Assembly: GCF_008000815.1 (NCBI RefSeq)
Contig: NZ_CP042806.1
Span: forward strand, 4,712,001 to 4,776,000
DNA length: 64,000 nt
Direction: 5' to 3'
Source: Terriglobus albidus
GTDB lineage: Bacteria; Acidobacteriota; Terriglobia; Terriglobales; Acidobacteriaceae
The notes under the pieces are model-generated. The model had not been told where the DNA came from. It did no database searches and saw nothing but the letters and a program-made list of their open reading frames with translations. Shown here piece after piece: positions 8,400 through 17,463 of the stretch (position 1 is its first letter; each line of letters begins with the position of its first letter). A program made the position numbers and the translations under genes.

Positions 8400-8600
8400 T
8401 CAGGCATTATCGAGAGGTAGTCGCAAGGACGCCGGCAGTGAGGCCGCAGTGAGCACCTCACCATGAGGAGTCCACATCTCTACATGGTCAAATCGCTGAT
8501 GGCAGTGAGGGCACTCCTTCGGCATGCTGCCGGCACTGTAACCGCACTCACATGTAAGCACCTGAACGGAGCCTGCGAATTCGATTGTCAGTTTCGCCAT
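8400..8600 (-). CDS. Small zinc-ribbon protein
   Basis: 66 residues starting MAKLTIEFAGSVQVLTCECG. Cys-x-Cys (TCECGY) and Cys-x2-Cys (ECPHCHQ) pairs, with a His nearby, make a likely zinc ribbon. The start at 8600 is chosen because GGAGGT stands 7 bases upstream; the longer frame to 8717 has no such site. It is the last gene of the sugar operon 1 direction, about 130 bases after rhaM. Function unknown. Confidence 0.75.
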   Translation of the reverse strand: MAKLTIEFAGSVQVLTCECGYSAGSMPKECPHCHQRFDHVEMWTPHGEVLTAASLPASLRLPLDNA

Positions 8601-8728
8601 GGGGCCTACCTCCATCGGGTTCTTTATTATGCACCCCGAGGACCAAACAATGTTGAATTTATGTGAAAAGGATAAGCTTCCGTAAGTAAGTACGGGCGAT
8701 TCGCTTCCCTTCTCCACTGGTGAGATAA

Positions 8729-9043
8729 CTAATCGAGATGGAAGATTTCCACAAGGGGGCGCATCGCGTCGTCCGCCTTGCCATCTGACTCAAAGAACGG
8801 CAGCATCTCAACCTGCCAGCGTTCATTCACCTCAAAGGCCTTCATCCCTTCTACGGCCTTTCCGAAGTCTTCGACTTCAACGTAGCCGATCAGGGTTGCT
8901 CCCGGTCCAAGGAAGAGTGAGTAATTCTTCCATCCCGTTGCGCGCAGAGCATCCTGCATCTCCGGCCAGACATGCTTGTGCCGCTCAACATACTCGTCCA
9001 ACCTATCGGCGCGAAGCTTCAGTGTGAAACAGACTCGCTGCAT
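8729..9043 (-). CDS. rhaM: L-rhamnose mutarotase
   Basis: 104 residues, the usual length of RhaM. It interconverts alpha and beta anomers of L-rhamnose in the cytoplasm. Seen motifs: RHKHVWPEMQDALRATGWKNYSLF and GYVEVEDFG, including the family's conserved His-x-x-x-Trp-Pro region. It lies downstream of a clan GH-A glycosidase and a sugar isomerase homologue on the same strand, which suggests that locus 1 handles a deoxy-sugar such as rhamnose. Confidence 0.9.
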   Translation of the reverse strand: MQRVCFTLKLRADRLDEYVERHKHVWPEMQDALRATGWKNYSLFLGPGATLIGYVEVEDFGKAVEGMKAFEVNERWQVEMLPFFESDGKADDAMRPLVEIFHLD

Positions 9044-9149
9044 TTACTTAGGTCACCTTCTCGTGATCGTCAGTGCTCAAGGCACCTGACGAGGCAAATT
9101 GTATCTTGTGGGCGGCTACTCCCTGGCAGAGGCAGCCGCCCGAAATGCC

Positions 9150-10646
9150 CTACTGCACGGTGATAACCGCAACCTCGAAGGGCTCTAGAGAAACCGCATT
9201 CCCTTGCGGCCTTCCCGTCGCAGCTGCATGATCGCCGGTTGACGGAGCTGTGTAGGTGATCGCCTGCGCTGTCGTTCCTGCTGGAAGTTCGACAGTTGTT
9301 GCCTTCTGACGCTTATTGACCAACAGGATCTTTTTGCCGATCGACGTCTGAATCGCCTGAATGGCAATATCGCTGTTCCCTCCAGAGGTCGCTACAAAGC
9401 GGTCGCCGGGACCGAAGTTATCTTTGAGCAGCTTGAGTGTCCAGAAACGGGCATTTGGTTCCGAGGTGTTGTAGTTCATCATCGAAACACTCGGAAACTG
9501 CGTCGGATACCCTACCAGTTGAGATTCCCCAACAACATCAACACCTAACTGGACTGCCTCGATGTAAAGGTAGGCATACATCGCGCTTGTCAGGTTCCAA
9601 TACAACGCCGGCTCCTCCGGTGTCTTCTTGCCATGATTACTGTCATCATCTTCCGGCAAAATGGCCCCCAGTTCGTCCCAATCTGTCTTGGTGCCGGGCG
9701 ACAGCTCGTGCTTGATCTGCTCCACATACCTCGCGGTATTCAAAAAACCGTCGGCCTGGTCAAAGAAGGTGTACTGCATCGCTTCGAAAGGTTCCCCTTT
9801 GGACGGTGAGGCATAAAAGTGATAGCTCAGGAAATCGATCGGTGTTCCCGGCGCGTGGTTCTTCGGATCGAGAAAGTAGCGAAACATCTCTCCGTGCTTC
9901 GCCGGAATAGCCGACGCACACGCGACAAACTTCAGATCAGGATCCACCTTCCGCATCGCAGTGGTTACGACATCAAAGAAACGCGTGTACTCCTGCGGTG
10001 TCCAGTGATGCTCAAAGTCGATCTCATTGAGCAATTCCCAATACTCGAACTTATAGTGATGGTCGCTCTTGTGGAACTTTCCGTTCTCATCGGTAAAGCC
10101 ACCCTTCTCATACCAGGAGAGCAGACGCACATAATAGTCAGCGGCTTCTTTATAGGTGGGGTCCTTGATGTCAGTGCCCCGCGTATACGTCCAGTAGACC
10201 TGATTCGGATCGGCAGGATATGTCACCGGCTTCTCTGTCTTCCATAGCCAGGCCGGCATGGTACTGAAGTTCATGATGACCGAATGTCCGGCCGTCGCTT
10301 TCATCAGGTCTTCCACCATCGGATCGATCAGGGAGAAATCCCAAGAGGTCTTCTCTGGCGTCGGCGGCTCAAGCTCCGCGACAGCAAGCTTCGGATACGG
10401 CAGCCACGGGACATAGCGGACGTAATCCGCACCGATCGTAGCAATTGCTTTGAAACTGCCATCGTGCATCTTCGCCCCTCGCTCCAGCATGGGGTTCACC
10501 ACAACCTGATACGCAGGCGTGGCGTTCGATGTGACATCAGTCTTTGTCCAGTCAACTTTAATGCCGGAGACCGCAGCCTGTTGCGCGTGCAGCAGGCCAC
10601 AGCCAAAGGCAGTTGTCAGGGCGGCGGCCGCAAGAGCGTTCTTCAT
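9150..10646 (-). CDS. Secreted clan GH-A glycoside hydrolase (GH39-like)
   Basis: 498 residues with a signal peptide ending GLLHAQQA. A TIM-barrel glycosidase pattern is visible: VRYVPWLPYPKLAVAEL, HSVIMNFSTMPAWLW, and YWELLNEIDFEHHW, where Asn-Glu is the clan GH-A acid/base site. A small beta domain at the C-terminus (LLVNKRQKATTVELPAG, PFEVAVITV) is common in GH39, GH30 and GH51 enzymes. The nearest family by pattern is GH39, but the substrate cannot be read from sequence. It follows the isomerase homologue after 76 bases and precedes rhaM. Confidence 0.75.
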   Translation of the reverse strand: MKNALAAAALTTAFGCGLLHAQQAAVSGIKVDWTKTDVTSNATPAYQVVVNPMLERGAKMHDGSFKAIATIGADYVRYVPWLPYPKLAVAELEPPTPEKTSWDFSLIDPMVEDLMKATAGHSVIMNFSTMPAWLWKTEKPVTYPADPNQVYWTYTRGTDIKDPTYKEAADYYVRLLSWYEKGGFTDENGKFHKSDHHYKFEYWELLNEIDFEHHWTPQEYTRFFDVVTTAMRKVDPDLKFVACASAIPAKHGEMFRYFLDPKNHAPGTPIDFLSYHFYASPSKGEPFEAMQYTFFDQADGFLNTARYVEQIKHELSPGTKTDWDELGAILPEDDDSNHGKKTPEEPALYWNLTSAMYAYLYIEAVQLGVDVVGESQLVGYPTQFPSVSMMNYNTSEPNARFWTLKLLKDNFGPGDRFVATSGGNSDIAIQAIQTSIGKKILLVNKRQKATTVELPAGTTAQAITYTAPSTGDHAAATGRPQGNAVSLEPFEVAVITVQ

Positions 10647-10722
10647 GATTCCTCCTGTTCGTGACTCTCGTTATTAAGGAAGTGCCAGGGCGTGTCATCA
10701 AACTCCTGACGTCTGGCACGCC

Positions 10723-12159
10723 CTAGCAGACCTGATGAAAACCAAGGTTCATCAGGGCTGCAAGTTTTCGAAGTTGATTTCCTAAATTGCCGATACCGAT
10801 CGCGCAGTGATGTGCAGGTCCCTGGGCATTCCACGCCTCAGAGAATCCACGGGCGCCAATCGGGAATCGGTAGCGGCTGTTGGTATTGCCGATCTCGAGA
10901 ATGGGACCGGGCACACTCTCGCCTTCCGCAACCAGAAGGCGAAAGCCATGCTGCTTGTCCTCCACGATAGAGAGCAGCGTGACCGGCCCGTGCTTCACCG
11001 CCATCTCTACAGAGAGACCGCGTCCCACCTTGCCGTGGTACACAGGCAACGGACGCACGCGGATCTTTTCCTGGGCGATGCGCGGATGTCCGGGGCCATC
11101 ATGCCCCATCAGAACAAGATCGTCCGTGAAGTCCATGGCATAGTACTCGGTAAACGATCCTCCGGCGCCAAGCTCATCCAGGATCTTCATGGCGAGGACA
11201 TTCTTCACCTCGTACTCACCGGCAACCGGCACCCCCCTGCCCGTCAACATGGACGTGCCGAGGATGATAGAGCTCATGGTGTTCTCGTTTTCGGGTATTC
11301 CGGAACCGCTGTAGTAGTACGCCAGCATGTCGATTCCCTTGCGGCGCACAAGCTGATCCAGTGCGGCAGCGGTGGTTGCGGCGCGGGTCAACTCCTCCGG
11401 GGGACACTCGTCGTCAAGTGCGAAGAAGTCATGGAAATCACTGAGCTTCTTCTCAACCTCCGGTGGTGTTACTGCACGACGGATCGCGCTTAGCTCATCG
11501 ACCTCGAAGATATGAATCAGTGTCCCAAACCGGCCGCTCACCTGCACCAGGTCCGTTGCGATGTCGAGCATACCGCTGTAATAGTGCCCCATCAGTCCCA
11601 GGCGGCAATGATTCATGGTCTTCACCACGTCGGCTGCCTTCAACCATCCTTCAAGATCGGCCCAACACTGCGGATCGTTCTCGAGCATGCCTGTTACCTG
11701 CTGAAACGGAATATCGAGGCGACGCAGGACATTGGCTATCTCAGGCACGGGACAGGCCGAACAAAAGGCCAGCCACTCCCCGGTCATCGCTGTGCGATCA
11801 CCAAGGCGGTTGAACTTTACATAGTCAATCGCCGCCGCGGGAACAAGGTTGAGCAGAATAACGGGAACCTTCGCCCGCTGGATGACCGGCAACACCGTCG
11901 AAGACAGCGCGTACGTGGTGACATAGACCAGCAGGATGTCGATATCTTCTGTCCTGCAGGCATGGCCCGCGTCCACTGCCTTCTCCGGTGTATCGACCAG
12001 GCCCATCAAAATCGACCTGCGGCCGCTCTCCTCTACCTTTCTGGAAACCAGCTCAAGATAACCTTCCAGGCGTTGCTTCAGACCTTCGAATTGCGGCCAG
12101 TAGCTTTCCAGGCCAAGACCGATCAAGCCGACGCGAAGCTGAGTATCAAAACGCTGCAA
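10723..12159 (-). CDS. L-fucose/L-arabinose isomerase family protein
   Basis: 478 residues. N-terminal Rossmann-like segment RVGLIGLGLESYWPQF and C-terminal parts GHDGPGHPRIAQEKIRVRPL and ALMNLGFHQ match the FucI/AraA fold, whose members interconvert aldoses and ketoses with a divalent metal. Sugar specificity is unknown. I place the start at the TTG at 12159 because GGAGG lies 7 bases upstream. The longer frame to 12282 would translate the intergenic repeat copy B as protein (SEPVRWGPRTFRMTLL) and should be discarded. It is the first enzyme gene after TonB receptor 1. Confidence 0.8.
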   Translation of the reverse strand: MQRFDTQLRVGLIGLGLESYWPQFEGLKQRLEGYLELVSRKVEESGRRSILMGLVDTPEKAVDAGHACRTEDIDILLVYVTTYALSSTVLPVIQRAKVPVILLNLVPAAAIDYVKFNRLGDRTAMTGEWLAFCSACPVPEIANVLRRLDIPFQQVTGMLENDPQCWADLEGWLKAADVVKTMNHCRLGLMGHYYSGMLDIATDLVQVSGRFGTLIHIFEVDELSAIRRAVTPPEVEKKLSDFHDFFALDDECPPEELTRAATTAAALDQLVRRKGIDMLAYYYSGSGIPENENTMSSIILGTSMLTGRGVPVAGEYEVKNVLAMKILDELGAGGSFTEYYAMDFTDDLVLMGHDGPGHPRIAQEKIRVRPLPVYHGKVGRGLSVEMAVKHGPVTLLSIVEDKQHGFRLLVAEGESVPGPILEIGNTNSRYRFPIGARGFSEAWNAQGPAHHCAIGIGNLGNQLRKLAALMNLGFHQVC

Positions 12160-12196
12160 TGTGTGCCCTCCAGGCTTCGGAAAAAATATCAAAAGT

Positions 12197-12265
12197 GTCA
12201 TCCTGAACGTTCGGGGTCCCCAGCGAACTGGTTCGCTGGGGTGATAAGTGAAGGACCTGCTTTTC
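12197..12265. repeat. Intergenic hairpin repeat, copy B
   Basis: GTCATCCTGA (12197-12206), a CCCCAGCGAAC / GTTCGCTGGGG hairpin, then AAGGACCTGCTTTTC (12251-12265). Same module order as copy A near 981. It lies between TonB receptor 1 and the isomerase homologue and may weaken or process the transcript between them. Confidence 0.75.
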
Positions 12266-12322
12266 AATGCTTCGGCTGACACTACCCTTCATGATTTATG
12301 CGCGAACTTTAGACACAGGCAA

Positions 12323-15300
12323 CTAGAACACAAGCCGCCCTCCGATTTGTACGATCCGCGCCGCTCGTGTGGACGTAATCGCTCCGAATCCTGGCCCGAG
12401 CGAGGTGTTGGCGTGCCCAAACTGAGTGTGGTTGAAGACGTTGAAGGCTTCCATACGAAGCTGGAAGTTGGCGCGCTCGCCCAGCGGAAGCGATTTGAAG
12501 AGGCTCGCATCCCAGTTCTGATAGCCAGGCTGCTCCAGTGAGTTTCTACCCGCATTGCCGGGAGTGCCGTAACTCGGCTTTGCAAAAGCCGCGGCGTTGA
12601 ACCACTGCGTAGGCGCATGTCTGCCGGCGCGGACATCGCCCACAATATCCGGGCGAGATTGGCTGAAGTCACCAATGTTCAGGTTGTCACCGGCCAGCGT
12701 GGGCGTATTGTACTGGCCGGAGCTGAATGTTGTGATGCCGTTCAATTGCCAACCGCCAATCAGATACTCCACGCCGAGTGGCGCGCTGCTGAAAACGCGC
12801 TGACCGCGGCCGAACGGCAGTTGATAGGTATAGCTGGCGACCAGGCGATGCGGTACGTGATAGTCCGAAACGCCGCGATCATAACGGAAGAAGTCGCGCG
12901 ACAGCGACGAGAAGTCATCGGTGATGCCGATATCAATAGCTTTGGAGTAGGTATACGCCACCAGGAACGAATTGCCATGGCTCATACGCTTCTCAAGCTT
13001 GGCGGTAAGGGCGTTGTAGTTTGAGCGGCCATAGTTGCTGCTCACCAGGATGAAGCCATACTGAGGAAACGGTTTGCGCGAGGCGAGCGGAATGCTTCCT
13101 GTCGTGTCGATCGCCCCGATGTTCGCATTCTTGCGTTGCGCCAACTTCTGACCGCTGGAACCCGCATATTCAAGCTCCAGCAGATAGTCCGAAGCGAATG
13201 CCTGTTGGATATCAAGACCCCACTGGTTGATATAGGGGGTCCGATTATCCTGGTCCAGCGTAAAGATATTCGCGTGCGCAGGTGGGAATGTCGTCGAGGT
13301 GCCGGCGAAGGGATTGAAGATCGACACCGGCGTCGTCGTGCTCGGTGTGTTGCTGCGCGAGGTGTAGAAGGGACTTCCCTGATTCTTGAACTGTTCTTCG
13401 TTGAAGTTGTCCGTCGCATAGTATGTCCCCACACCTCCGCGGATTACGGTGTTGGGAAGGAGGGACGGTCTCCAGGCGAAGCCGATACGCGGAGCGAAGT
13501 TATTGAAGTCCGGCTTGACGATAGACCGCCGGATCGAAGACCCCGCATAGGCAAACTGGCCGGTAGCCGTATCAAAAAACTGGCTGCGGTTGCGCGACTC
13601 AATCGGCGAGCCGGCGTACTCATAGCGCAGCCCGAGATTGACTGTCAGCGAAGGCAGAACCTTCCAGTTGTTCTGCGAGTAAAAGCCATAGTAGGAACTG
13701 TGCAGATACTGGGTCGAGTCACCACTGGCGGCTGTGACCTCGTACGGAAGACCAAGCAGAAAGTCACTCAGGCCGATGCTGCTGACACGCTGCCCTGCCG
13801 CGTTCCGCGTGGAGTACCCGTTGCTGTAGGAGAGCGTTGGGTTCGATGCAAAATCGGTGATCTGCGTAAAGTTCTCATGGATATACTGCAGACCGTTCAT
13901 CGAAGTCAGCTTGCCATGTGTCCAGGTCAGGTTGTCAGAGACCTGGTAGTACTTATCGTCCGCTCCAATCACCTCCGCGATAGAACCCACGGACCCGAAC
14001 CCGGCGATGCCGAAGACAGGAACGCCATAGGTTGCCGGATTGCCATTGTTGGCATACGGAAGCCCGAACAGCACACCCGCATAGTTTGGCCCGTAGGCTC
14101 CTTCCGAGTTACGGAAGGTCGCGGAATCATTCACTCCGAAGCGAAACTCGTTCACCAGCGTCGGTCTGAAGGTATGCAGATAGGCAGCTGTCCACAGATG
14201 ATCGTTCAGCGGAACAGCGTTGCCACCCAGAGGATTGATCGTGGCGTTGAACAGATTGTCGTTGCTGTTAGACCATGTGGCATAAACACTGTCGCGATCT
14301 GAAAAGCGATGGTCGAGCCGAGCGTTGTACTGATTGATCGTCTGCGTGTTCCGCGGTGATGCAACCGTGTTATAGCTGGGGAAGGCCACGCCACCGCCCG
14401 CATTAAGGTTTGGCTTGGGGATGAACGGCAAGGCCTTCATCGCAGTGCCATCCAGTTGATTGGATGGAATGACATTCCCGGCGAACGGCTGGCCCGTTTG
14501 AGGGTTGATGATATTCACACATTTGCCGGAGCCTGGGTTAGCCGAACAGAACGTTGACGACGTCGGGAAGAGTCCGGTGCCCGCACTGTCGTCCGCCAGA
14601 TTGCCTTGAAGTTGCGCGACGGAAGGATAGAGCCCTGTCAGCGTTTGCCCCTGAATGAGACGGAAACCTTCGAAGTTGAACATAAAGAACGTGCGGTTCC
14701 GTCCGTTATAAAGCTTAGGAATCCATACTGGCCCGCTGAAGGTTGCGCCGAAGTTATTTTGATTCAACGCTGGCTGTGAGATCCCTCCCTGCTTCGCGAA
14801 GTACGTGTTCGCAGCATAGGCACGATTACGATTGAGCGCGAACACCACCAGATGAAATGGATTCGCGCCTGCCAGCAGCTCCGTATTCACGATGGAGGCT
14901 GCATGGCCGAACTCCGCGCCGAAGGTCGTGCGCTGCACGCGAAACTCCTGGATCGCATCTACGGATGGCCGAATGCCCGTGTTGCCGAAACGCGAGTTAC
15001 GCGTCTCGATGCCGTTCACCAGAAAGCTGGTGTCGCTCTCCCTCAGACCAGCAATGGAGATCGTCGTATCGCTGCGGCCGGTCCACGTCGTGGCAGGTGA
15101 ATTGCCGTTGCCAATCGGCGCCGCTCCGGTAGTGAGCTGCGTGAGCTGAACGAAGTTGCGGCCATTCAACGGCAATGTCTGAATGCTGTTCTGATTGATG
15201 ACCTGTCCAACAGCGGCGCTCTCTGAATTGAGCATCGCAGCCTGGCTCGCTGATACAGTGACGGACTCAGTATTGTCGCCAACCTGCATATGGACTTCCA

Positions 15301-15679
15301 GATTGGCGCGCTGCCCAATCACAACCGTGATGCCGTTCAGCTCTGCCCTGCGGAAGCCGTCGCGGCTGGCGACAAGCTTGTAGTTGCCGGGCCTCAACGA
15401 ACTAAAGACAGCGAGCCCATTCGCATCCGTCTTCAGGACCGTCTGCTGGCCCGTTTCCAACTGGGTAAGCACAAGGCTGGCGTCGGGAACCATCGCACTA
15501 GATGGATCCATGACCGACGCGATGATGTCACCTGTCGTCGACTGAGCAACACACGGCACCGCCAGCGACAGTGTCAGAAGGAATATAGAAAGGCAAGTCC
15601 CCATACGGCACCGGCGTACGAAACTTACGCGTCTCCATGGCCTGAAGATCTTGTGGCAAAGCTGATTTTTCTGAAACAT
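12323..15679 (-). CDS. Oar-like TonB-dependent receptor 1
   Basis: 1118 residues; outer-membrane transporter for a carbohydrate or other large nutrient. A signal region with LSIFLLTLSLAVPCVAQ is followed by a carboxypeptidase-regulatory-like beta-sandwich (STTGDIIASVMDPSSAMVPD), a plug with TLPLNGRNFVQLTQL and the VNGIETRN segment, then a long beta barrel ending in Phe (QIGGRLVF). The start at 15679 has GGAGG 5 bases upstream; the frame continues to 15742 without support. It is divergent from reg1 with a candidate operator between them, and it heads locus 1 (isomerase homologue, glycosidase, rhaM). Confidence 0.93.
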   Translation of the reverse strand: MFQKNQLCHKIFRPWRRVSFVRRCRMGTCLSIFLLTLSLAVPCVAQSTTGDIIASVMDPSSAMVPDASLVLTQLETGQQTVLKTDANGLAVFSSLRPGNYKLVASRDGFRRAELNGITVVIGQRANLEVHMQVGDNTESVTVSASQAAMLNSESAAVGQVINQNSIQTLPLNGRNFVQLTQLTTGAAPIGNGNSPATTWTGRSDTTISIAGLRESDTSFLVNGIETRNSRFGNTGIRPSVDAIQEFRVQRTTFGAEFGHAASIVNTELLAGANPFHLVVFALNRNRAYAANTYFAKQGGISQPALNQNNFGATFSGPVWIPKLYNGRNRTFFMFNFEGFRLIQGQTLTGLYPSVAQLQGNLADDSAGTGLFPTSSTFCSANPGSGKCVNIINPQTGQPFAGNVIPSNQLDGTAMKALPFIPKPNLNAGGGVAFPSYNTVASPRNTQTINQYNARLDHRFSDRDSVYATWSNSNDNLFNATINPLGGNAVPLNDHLWTAAYLHTFRPTLVNEFRFGVNDSATFRNSEGAYGPNYAGVLFGLPYANNGNPATYGVPVFGIAGFGSVGSIAEVIGADDKYYQVSDNLTWTHGKLTSMNGLQYIHENFTQITDFASNPTLSYSNGYSTRNAAGQRVSSIGLSDFLLGLPYEVTAASGDSTQYLHSSYYGFYSQNNWKVLPSLTVNLGLRYEYAGSPIESRNRSQFFDTATGQFAYAGSSIRRSIVKPDFNNFAPRIGFAWRPSLLPNTVIRGGVGTYYATDNFNEEQFKNQGSPFYTSRSNTPSTTTPVSIFNPFAGTSTTFPPAHANIFTLDQDNRTPYINQWGLDIQQAFASDYLLELEYAGSSGQKLAQRKNANIGAIDTTGSIPLASRKPFPQYGFILVSSNYGRSNYNALTAKLEKRMSHGNSFLVAYTYSKAIDIGITDDFSSLSRDFFRYDRGVSDYHVPHRLVASYTYQLPFGRGQRVFSSAPLGVEYLIGGWQLNGITTFSSGQYNTPTLAGDNLNIGDFSQSRPDIVGDVRAGRHAPTQWFNAAAFAKPSYGTPGNAGRNSLEQPGYQNWDASLFKSLPLGERANFQLRMEAFNVFNHTQFGHANTSLGPGFGAITSTRAARIVQIGGRLVF

Positions 15680-15784
15680 GTTCGCCTCCGGACTCAGGCA
15701 TGGACATGCGGTAGACCTGAGAATGGCGAACATCCTAGACACGCGAATCGCCGACTCTCCAAAGGAAAGTCCGGCGAGTGATAA

Positions 15785-15801
15785 ATTTCACTGTGCGAAA
15801 T
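15785..15801. promoter_or_regulatory. Candidate operator of the IclR/PBP regulator 1
   Basis: ATTTCA-CTGTG-CGAAAT, a 6-5-6 dyad in the divergent region between TonB receptor 1 and reg1. The architecture equals the ATTCCG-N5-CGGAAT sites of locus 2, with TTT-C/G-AAA arms. Position fits control of both divergent genes. Binding is inferred. Confidence 0.55.
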
Positions 15802-15882
15802 CTTCAATACTCGAAATTGGCAAATTCCCATTGATTTTCTGAAACAGAACCTCGCACTGGAGGTTTCCTTTCGCAGCATGAT

Positions 15883-15899
15883 ATTTTGCAGTGCGGAAG
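15883..15899. promoter_or_regulatory. Weak second operator candidate before reg1
   Basis: ATTTTG-CAGTG-CGGAAG, 6-5-6 spacing with imperfect arms, just before the chosen start of reg1. It shares the GTG spacer end and CGGAA half with the other sites. If used, it argues for the start at 15908 rather than 15878, because it would lie at the promoter or leader. Confidence 0.3.
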
Positions 15900-15907
15900 A
15901 ATCTCCC

Positions 15908-17068
15908 ATGTCCCCTAAACGTGAACCCACCACGCGCAACGGCACTGTGCAATCAGTCATACGCGCCTGCGAGATCCTGAAATACCTTCAACAATCGTCG
16001 GGAGACGTGAGCCTCGACGCCGTCTGCAGGAATACGTTTCTCCCGAGGCCAAGCGCTTACCGCCTACTGTCCACGCTGGTTGGGTGCGGCATGATCGAGC
16101 GTATCTCCAAAAACAGCTATCGCACTGTCGTCCTCGCAGGCGTCAAGAAGCCTCGTATCGGCTATGCGTCACAGACAGAGGAGTTTTCGTTTTCCCGGCT
16201 GGTTTGTGACAGCATTCGAAGCAGCGCTTACCATGCGGGGATCGAGCTTCTGGTGCTGGACAATCACTATTCCCCGAAGGCGGCGCTGCGCAATGCGGAT
16301 ACCTTTGTACGGGAGAATCTGGACCTCGTGATCGAGTTCCAGACGAATCATCAGAGCGCCTCACTCGTAGCCGCGAAGATTCTCCAGGCCGAGATTCCTA
16401 TGATTGCGATCGAGGTGCCGCATCCCGGCGCTACCTACTACGGAGCGGACAATTACAGGGCCGGCATTCTGGGTGGACGCGCTTTGGGCAAGGCGTGTCT
16501 GCAGCAATGGCAAGGCATTGTCGACGAGGTTGTATTGATGGAGCTGCCGGTTGCCGGACCGCTGCCACGGTCGAGAATGACCGCCACTCTCGCCGGCCTA
16601 CGCGAGATTCTTCCACGGTTTCCGGAAGAGAAAGCAGTATTTCTCGATGGGAACGGCCGCTTCGAAGGTAGCCTCGCAGCCATGAGGAAACATCTGCGGC
16701 GGAGCCGTGCCAAAAAGATACTGCTGGCGGGCTTAAACGATCCAAGCTGTCTCGGTGCACTCCAGGCACTGGAAGAGAGCGGCCGCTCACAAGACTGCCT
16801 GGCGGTGGGCCACAACGCCAGCATTGAAGCACGACGAGAGATGCGGCGTCCGCGTTCGCGGCTCATCGGTTCTGTCGGTTATTTTCCCGAAAAGTACGGA
16901 GAGGCCGTGATCCAACTAGCTATGGATATGATCCAGCGCCGGGAGGTACCAGCCGCTACTTTCGTAAAGCATCGGTTGATCCATCCCGGCAACGTGGATA
17001 CTGCATATCCGAACGATCATGAAATCAGCATGGCCAACTCCGATTCCCTCCTCTATAGCAAACGTTGA
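15908..17068 (+). CDS. Chimeric regulator 1: IclR-type winged helix plus periplasmic-binding-protein sensor
   Basis: 386 residues. The first about 75 form an IclR-type winged helix (VQSVIRACEILKYLQQ, then FLPRPSAYRLLSTLVGCGMI). IclR proteins normally continue with a GAF-like domain. Here the rest is a type I periplasmic-binding fold as in LacI: LLVLDNHYSPKAALRNADTF, IPMIAIEVPHPGATYYGADN, VDEVVLMELPVAGPL, KILLAGLNDPSCLGALQALE. It probably senses a sugar and controls locus 1. The ATG at 15908 is preferred over 15878, since the intervening bases hold an operator-like dyad. Its paralogue is at 21516-22694. Confidence 0.88.
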   Translation: MSPKREPTTRNGTVQSVIRACEILKYLQQSSGDVSLDAVCRNTFLPRPSAYRLLSTLVGCGMIERISKNSYRTVVLAGVKKPRIGYASQTEEFSFSRLVCDSIRSSAYHAGIELLVLDNHYSPKAALRNADTFVRENLDLVIEFQTNHQSASLVAAKILQAEIPMIAIEVPHPGATYYGADNYRAGILGGRALGKACLQQWQGIVDEVVLMELPVAGPLPRSRMTATLAGLREILPRFPEEKAVFLDGNGRFEGSLAAMRKHLRRSRAKKILLAGLNDPSCLGALQALEESGRSQDCLAVGHNASIEARREMRRPRSRLIGSVGYFPEKYGEAVIQLAMDMIQRREVPAATFVKHRLIHPGNVDTAYPNDHEISMANSDSLLYSKR

Positions 17069-17088
17069 TGTTTGTCGCCAGAGCAACA

Positions 17089-17463
17089 TCACTGCAAGGT
17101 GGCAATCTCCTCCAAAAGTTGTCTTGGATGCAGCGGCTTTGGCAGCAATTGGAAACTGTACCCCTGTGCGCGGGCATCGTTCATCAGGTCGCTCGTTGCT
17201 GCCTGCCCGGAGAAGAGAAGAATTTTGCAATCGGGATATCTCTCTGCCACCCGGATCGCAAGTTCAATTCCGGAGATCTCGGGCATCATGACATCGCTGA
17301 TGAGGAGATCCGGCGGAGTTATTTTCATCTGCTCCAGAGCTTCCAATGGATTCGTAAAGTACGACGCATCATAGCCTTCACGGCGAAGGATGATGGCGAG
17401 CGATTGGGAGATAACCTGTTCATCATCCACGACGAAAACGACAGAGACATGCTCATGAGACAT
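17089..17463 (-). CDS. Single-domain response regulator
   Basis: 124 residues, one receiver domain and no output domain. Acidic pair DD at 13-14, phospho-acceptor Asp57 in LLISDVMMPE, Ser85 in LLFSGQ at the switch position and Lys109 in LLPKPL. GGAGG is 5 bases before the ATG at 17463, so the in-frame extension to 17739 is not real. There is no histidine kinase nearby, so its partner is elsewhere. It is convergent with reg1 with a 20-base gap. Confidence 0.9.
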   Translation of the reverse strand: MSHEHVSVVFVVDDEQVISQSLAIILRREGYDASYFTNPLEALEQMKITPPDLLISDVMMPEISGIELAIRVAERYPDCKILLFSGQAATSDLMNDARAQGYSFQLLPKPLHPRQLLEEIATLQ

